NCBI GenBank assembly: GCA_024696725.1
Contig: JAILGO010000071.1
Location: 1-9,443 of the forward strand
Source: Eubacterium sp.
GTDB lineage: Bacteria; Bacillota; Clostridia; Oscillospirales; Acutalibacteraceae
DNA length: 9,443 nucleotides
Direction of reading: 5' to 3'
Shown: positions 6,112 through 9,443 of the stretch, in pieces
Position numbering within the stretch: the stretch's first letter is position 1
Layout of the letters: the number at the start of each line of letters is the position of its first letter
Translations under genes and position numbers: made by a program
The notes under the pieces: model-generated
What the model saw: the letters and a program-made list of their open reading frames with translations, nothing else
Told to the model about the DNA's origin: nothing
Database searches by the model: none

Positions 6112-7467
6112 ATGCCGAAGCTATCATTATTTAAACCGGATAACAGTTTAATGACAAGCGGCAGCATAAAAAAGCGGATTATTCTTTTCGCAGTTCCTAT
6201 ATTTATCGGTCAGCTTTTTCAGCAGCTTTACAGCACTGTGGACAGCCTTATAGTAGGAAATCTTATAGGAAAGACCGCACTTGCCGCCGTAACCTCAACG
6301 GGCTCGATAACCTTTTTAATTATCGGGTTTTTCTTCGGCTTTGCTATGGGCGCAGGTATAGTAGTTGCGCGTGAAATAGGCGCGGAGGACGCGGAGCGAA
6401 CAGAAAAAGCAGTTCATACAAGCGTTGCTATGGGGCTGTTTTTCAGCGTGGCGGTAAGCATTACGGGAATAGTTTTCTCCCCCGTTATGCTTAAGCTTAT
6501 GGGTACTCCCGACGAGGTAATGGGAGAGGCTACGCTCTACCTTCGCATTATCTTCGCGGGCAGCACCGGACTTATAATGTATAACACCTTCGTCGGTATT
6601 CTTCAGGCAAGCGGCGATTCGCGCCATCCGCTTATATATCTTATATGCAGCTCCGTATTAAACGTTATACTCGATATCGTATTTATCGCAGTATTCAAAG
6701 CGGGAGTTGAGGGCGCCGCCGCGGCTACGATAATTTCTCAGTTCGTGAGTATGATATTAGCCTTAAGACGGCTCCACGGCTCGGGTAAAGGAATTCAGAT
6801 TCATTTCAGTAAAATAAGATTTGATTTTAAAACGCTTAAGGAAATCGTCCGTTTCGGTTTCCCGACGGCGATGCAGAATTCTATTATTGATATAGCTAAT
6901 ATCTTTATTCAGTCCTATATTAATTCCTTCGGCGCCGACGCTATGGCAGGAATAGGAGCGTACTCAAAAATTGAGGGCTTCGCGTTCTTACCCGTAATTT
7001 CCTTTTCTATGGCGATGTCGACGTACATTTCTCAGAACGTCGGAGCAAAGCGTCCCGACAGAGTAAGAAAGGGTATGCGCTTCGGACTTGCCTGTACGGT
7101 TATATCAATAGAAATAATCGGAATACTCGCCTTTATTCTCGCACCGTATCTTATCGAGCTGTTCAACAGCAATCCCGAGGTCGTTCACTTCGGCGTGCTC
7201 AGGGCGAGAATATGCGCTCCGTTCTTCTTCCTTCTCGGTTTTTCAAACGTAACCTCGGCGGTAATGCGCGGACTCGGAAAGCCCGTCGCTCCGCTTCTTG
7301 TAATGATTTTCTTCTGGTGCGCGGTAAGAGTAATCGTATTTTTAACCGTAGGAAGAGTTTATCACAATATACTTCTTACCTGTTGGATATATCCGATAAC
7401 CTGGGGACTCAGCACCGCGGTTTACGGTATACTTTACAGGGTATATAAAAAGCAGGGATTGTATTAA
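6112..7467 (+). CDS. MATE-family multidrug/cation efflux transporter
   Basis: The 451-residue integral membrane protein is of the MATE superfamily, which exports organic cations or drugs in exchange for Na+ or H+. About twelve hydrophobic segments fall into two homologous halves. The first half starts with KKRIILFAVPIFIGQLFQQL (20-39) and STVDSLIVG (41-49). ILQASGDSRHP (163-173) is the loop that the second half repeats as VMRGLGKPVAP (384-394). The second half begins near 245 with VRFGFPTAMQNSI. This sequence style resembles clostridial YoeA/NorM-like MATEs of unknown substrate. I chose ATG 6112, with AGAGGA at 6100-6105 placed 6 nt before it. The in-frame TTG at 6076 lies inside the promoter. 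The gene is monocistronic between two terminators. Substrate cannot be read from sequence. Confidence 0.9.
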   Translation: MPKLSLFKPDNSLMTSGSIKKRIILFAVPIFIGQLFQQLYSTVDSLIVGNLIGKTALAAVTSTGSITFLIIGFFFGFAMGAGIVVAREIGAEDAERTEKAVHTSVAMGLFFSVAVSITGIVFSPVMLKLMGTPDEVMGEATLYLRIIFAGSTGLIMYNTFVGILQASGDSRHPLIYLICSSVLNVILDIVFIAVFKAGVEGAAAATIISQFVSMILALRRLHGSGKGIQIHFSKIRFDFKTLKEIVRFGFPTAMQNSIIDIANIFIQSYINSFGADAMAGIGAYSKIEGFAFLPVISFSMAMSTYISQNVGAKRPDRVRKGMRFGLACTVISIEIIGILAFILAPYLIELFNSNPEVVHFGVLRARICAPFFFLLGFSNVTSAVMRGLGKPVAPLLVMIFFWCAVRVIVFLTVGRVYHNILLTCWIYPITWGLSTAVYGILYRVYKKQGLY

Positions 7468-7468
7468 A

Positions 7469-7498
7469 AAAACACCGCAGATTTTTCTGCGGTGTTTT
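7469..7498. terminator. Bidirectional intrinsic terminator
   Basis: A perfect 13-bp stem joins 7469-7481 to 7486-7498 around a TTTT loop, with the GC core CACCGCAGA/TCTGCGGTG. There is an A-run on the left flank and a T-run at the right end. On the plus strand it ends the MATE gene (stop at 7465-7467). On the minus strand the A-run reads as T's and it ends the convergent lipoprotein gene (stop at 7510-7512). Confidence 0.92.
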
Positions 7499-7509
7499 AG
7501 TATAATATT

Positions 7510-8478
7510 TTATCCTGCGGGATGTACGTTAACCTTATCGAAGAATTCCTTCGAGCACGGGAAGTCGCACTTATAGTCGACCGTAGCCGAAAGGGACTTA
7601 TCGTGAACAACGGAGAGGTTAGCGTGGACGATATTTACGTAAACGTGCATATCGTAATGAGCCTCAACAATCTCGCCGATTGCGGGGTCGATAGTAATAA
7701 CCGCCGTGCCGCCTTTATAAACGACCTTACAGTTTTCCTCGGTAGTGCCGCTCGCCCAGCTGAACGCGTCAACGGCATCAACAACTGCGCCGATATCGTT
7801 AAGAGAGGTAAACATTCTTCCCTGCTCGTCGATACCGACTCTCGACATATTAACCATCTTGGGCTGCATTGTAATTATTATCTTACCGTCGCCGCCGTCC
7901 TTAACGTTAGCGGTTACGAGGTCGTCCGCCTTAACGCGGCAGGTCATAAGGCTCTCGTTATTTTCGTCGACGTCCTTCTCGGGTTCACGCGCGTTACAGG
8001 GCTGTAAGCCGCCGATGGTAGGAACGTAGAGCGCGTTAAGAAGCTGAGGTATAAGCTTATTGATAACGGCGTTGGATTTACCCTCAACGAGAATATCGGT
8101 AATTGTTATTTCCTTCTGGTCGCAGAAGGCGTACATTTCGACCTTCTTACCCTCCTCGTCGATAAACATAGCCTTCTTGGCTTTTGTTTTATTATAGGCG
8201 TCGGCATAGCATTTAACAACGTCGTCTATAGTCTTAAATTCTATACCGCCGAAGGTACCGGGAGCAAATTCGTCGATTACGGCGGGGTCGTCGGCTGACT
8301 CCGTACCTGCTTCTCCTTCGGCAGGCTGTCCCGCGTTCTTCCATTCGCCCGACTTTACCTCTTTAACTGCTTTAACCGTTCCGTCGACTATATAGCCGAC
8401 CTTAGCGCAGCCCGTAAAAGAAAAGCAAAGCGTTGCGGCAAGAAGTAAAGAGATAATTACTTTAACTGATTTTTTCAT
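7510..8478 (-). CDS. Lipoprotein of unknown function
   Basis: The 322-residue protein starts with a type II signal peptide: KK near the N-terminus, the hydrophobic stretch VIISLLLAATLCFSF (7-21), then TGC with the lipidated cysteine at C24. Phenylalanine at the -3 position is less common than leucine. It should be anchored on the outer face of the membrane. An acidic, Ala/Gly/Glu-rich linker (about 48-72) leads to a globular region starting FGGIEFKTIDDVVKCYADAY (76-95). The C-terminal half alternates beta-like segments such as KIIITMQPK and GTAVITIDPAIG. Seven cysteines follow C24 (C90, C119, C161, C180, C250, C304, C308), unusual for a surface protein. I do not recognise the family. AAGGGGTG on the minus strand (8485-8492) lies 6 nt before ATG. 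It is monocistronic, convergent with the MATE gene and divergent from tcdA. Confidence 0.85.
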   Translation of the reverse strand: MKKSVKVIISLLLAATLCFSFTGCAKVGYIVDGTVKAVKEVKSGEWKNAGQPAEGEAGTESADDPAVIDEFAPGTFGGIEFKTIDDVVKCYADAYNKTKAKKAMFIDEEGKKVEMYAFCDQKEITITDILVEGKSNAVINKLIPQLLNALYVPTIGGLQPCNAREPEKDVDENNESLMTCRVKADDLVTANVKDGGDGKIIITMQPKMVNMSRVGIDEQGRMFTSLNDIGAVVDAVDAFSWASGTTEENCKVVYKGGTAVITIDPAIGEIVEAHYDMHVYVNIVHANLSVVHDKSLSATVDYKCDFPCSKEFFDKVNVHPAG

Positions 8479-8499
8479 TCATATCACCCCTTATGCTTG

Positions 8500-8528
8500 A
8501 TTTTACTACAAAAAATTCAAAAGGTCAA
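8500..8528 (-). promoter_or_regulatory. Promoter of the lipoprotein gene
   Basis: On the minus strand TTGACC (8528-8523) and TAAAAT (8505-8500) are separated by 17 bp. The predicted start is near 8493, right at the Shine-Dalgarno sequence, giving a very short leader. It lies back to back with the tcdA promoter. Confidence 0.6.
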
Positions 8529-8534
8529 TTGTTA

Positions 8535-8563
8535 TTGCTTTTAAAGTTCAAAATTGTTATAAT
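8535..8563 (+). promoter_or_regulatory. Promoter of tcdA
   Basis: TTGCTT (8535-8540) and a consensus TATAAT (8558-8563) are spaced 17 bp apart. Transcription would start near 8570, about 22 nt before the ATG. The -35 is 6 bp from the -35 of the divergent lipoprotein promoter, so polymerase binding at the two may interfere. Confidence 0.7.
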
Positions 8564-8591
8564 ATGGTGAGAAAACACAGAGGTTACGGGT

Positions 8592-9299
8592 ATGGATTTT
8601 TATTCAAGAACTGAGCTTCTTCTCGGCGGAGAAGCTATGGAAAAGCTTAAGAATTCGCACGTTGCGGTATTCGGCATAGGCGGAGTCGGCGGCTACGTTT
8701 GCGAAGCGCTCGCAAGAAGCGGAGTCGGCACGCTGACGCTCGTTGATAACGACACGGTAAGCGTTACGAATATCAACAGGCAGATAATTGCGCTTCAGAG
8801 CACGGTAGGTATGCTTAAAACCGACGCTGCCGAGGCGCGTCTTAAGGACATAAATCCCGATATTAAGATAATTAAAAAGAACTGCTTTTATCTTCCCGAG
8901 ACGGCGGATGAATTCAGCCTCGGCGAATACGATTATATTGTCGACGCGGTAGACACGGTAACGGCAAAGCTTTCGCTCGCTCTTAACGCACAGACGGCGG
9001 GCACGCCGATTATTTCTTCAATGGGAACGGGAAACAAGCTCGACGCTTCAATGCTTCGTGTTTCGGATATTTTCGACACGAGAGCCTGTCCGCTCGCGAG
9101 GGTTATGAGAAAGGAATGTAAGGCACGGGGAATCAGGGCGTTGAAATGCGTATACTCGGAGGAGGACGCGCTCACTCCGCTTGAGAGCGGCGAAACGAAA
9201 GGAACGCAGAACCGTCCCGTACCCGGAAGCACGGCATTTGTACCCGGAGCGGCGGGATTAATTATCGCAGGCGAGGTAATAAAGGATTTAATTAAATAA
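8592..9299 (+). CDS. tcdA: tRNA threonylcarbamoyladenosine dehydratase (ThiF/E1-like)
   Basis: This 235-residue E1-like enzyme is of the TcdA (CsdL/YgdL) group, which uses ATP to cyclise the t6A modification at position 37 of ANN-decoding tRNAs. The ATP-binding motif FGIGGVGG is at 27-34. VDNDTVSVTNINRQ (51-64) contributes D52, N60 and R63, and K76 lies in GMLKTDAAEARL. DAVDT (118-122) is the conserved acidic turn. FDTRACPLARVMRKE (161-175) and FVPGAAGLIIAGEVIKDLI (216-234) are typical of the group. Length is normal for Firmicute members and shorter than E. coli TcdA (268 residues). AGAGG at 8579-8583 lies 8 nt before ATG. Other ThiF-fold proteins such as MoeB or ThiF lack this central RxxPL segment and sit with cofactor genes, which are absent here. 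Confidence 0.88.
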   Translation: MDFYSRTELLLGGEAMEKLKNSHVAVFGIGGVGGYVCEALARSGVGTLTLVDNDTVSVTNINRQIIALQSTVGMLKTDAAEARLKDINPDIKIIKKNCFYLPETADEFSLGEYDYIVDAVDTVTAKLSLALNAQTAGTPIISSMGTGNKLDASMLRVSDIFDTRACPLARVMRKECKARGIRALKCVYSEEDALTPLESGETKGTQNRPVPGSTAFVPGAAGLIIAGEVIKDLIK

Positions 9300-9311
9300 G
9301 CTAAAAAACAC

Positions 9312-9340
9312 TTGCATTTTTAATAATTATGTGTTATAGT
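9312..9340 (+). promoter_or_regulatory. Promoter of tRNA-Arg
   Basis: TTGCAT (9312-9317) and TATAGT (9335-9340) with a 17-bp spacer precede the tRNA gene by 20 bp, a usual distance for a stable-RNA promoter. I see no terminator between tcdA and this promoter, so some read-through from tcdA is possible. Confidence 0.6.
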
Positions 9341-9360
9341 ATGTGAGCATTAAATTGTAC

Positions 9361-9437
9361 GCGCCGGTAGCTCAGCTGGATAGAGTGACTGGCTACGAAC
9401 CAGTAGGTCGGGGGTTCGAGTCCCTTCCGGCGTACCA
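9361..9437 (+). tRNA. tRNA-Arg (anticodon ACG)
   Basis: A complete cloverleaf can be folded. The acceptor is 9361-9367 with 9427-9433, the D stem GCTC/GAGT is 9370-9373 with 9383-9386, and the anticodon stem ACTGG/CCAGT is 9388-9392 with 9400-9404. The anticodon loop CTACGAA holds ACG at 9395-9397. The variable loop is 5 nt (9405-9409). The T stem GGGGG/CCCTT surrounds loop TTCGAGT. Discriminator A9434 and an encoded CCA (9435-9437) follow. ACG normally becomes ICG by TadA and reads CGU, CGC and CGA arginine codons. The acceptor begins with a G·T pair and the T stem has two G·T pairs. Confidence 0.95.
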
Positions 9438-9443
9438 ATAACC

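Noticed and set aside
7522..8007. 161-codon plus-strand frame opposite the lipoprotein gene
   Set aside because: It has no Shine-Dalgarno site, no recognisable domain and atypical composition. The minus-strand gene has a signal peptide, ribosome site, promoter and terminator.
1..9443. Mobile elements, CRISPR repeats, phage or defence genes
   Set aside because: No transposase, integrase, regularly spaced repeats, target duplications or defence domains are visible on either strand. The tRNA at the right end could be an integration site, but only 6 bases follow it, so nothing can be said.

Overview
The window looks like chromosomal DNA of a clostridial Firmicute, probably an uncultured gut-type member of the Oscillospirales/Ruminococcaceae. 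Reasons: Gram-positive-type strong Shine-Dalgarno sites (AAGGAGG, AGAAGGTG, AAGGGGTG), near-consensus sigma-A promoters, AT-rich intergenic DNA between moderately GC-rich genes, an ArgR/AhrC-like operator region, and clostridial-looking protein sequences. The genus is an inference from style, not from a search.

Left part (1-6050): a 368-bp AT-rich control region, then a tightly packed arginine operon argC-argJ-argB-argD-argF. Gene junctions are +2 nt, +2 nt, +12 nt and a 4-base overlap. The five enzymes run the acetylated ornithine cycle and its exit. ArgB phosphorylates N-acetylglutamate, ArgC reduces it, ArgD transaminates it, ArgJ moves the acetyl group back to glutamate and releases ornithine, and ArgF carbamoylates ornithine to citrulline. 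argG, argH and carbamoyl-phosphate synthase are not in the window. A sixth gene, a NimA-like FMN split-barrel protein, follows 41 bp later with no visible terminator or promoter in between. The first good terminator lies behind it (6023-6050), so it probably shares the arg transcript. The control region has a consensus promoter (TTGACA-16-TATAAT) and repeats of TGTATATTTATAA. These form two tandem pairs with a 20-bp pitch plus one inverted copy at the predicted transcription start, a layout that fits a hexameric arginine repressor.

Middle part (6056-8478): a MATE-family transporter with its own consensus promoter points right and meets a left-pointing gene for a lipoprotein of unknown function. 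The two share one bidirectional terminator (7469-7498).

Right part (8479-9443): a 113-bp divergent promoter region separates the lipoprotein gene from tcdA (tRNA t6A dehydratase, ThiF/E1-like). A promoter and a complete tRNA-Arg(ACG) gene with encoded CCA close the window.

Most of the window is ordinary core metabolism. I found no mobile element, CRISPR array, defence system or clearly new system. The parts most worth a second look are the operator array upstream of argC, the attachment of the NimA-like gene to the arg operon, and the uncharacterised lipoprotein.
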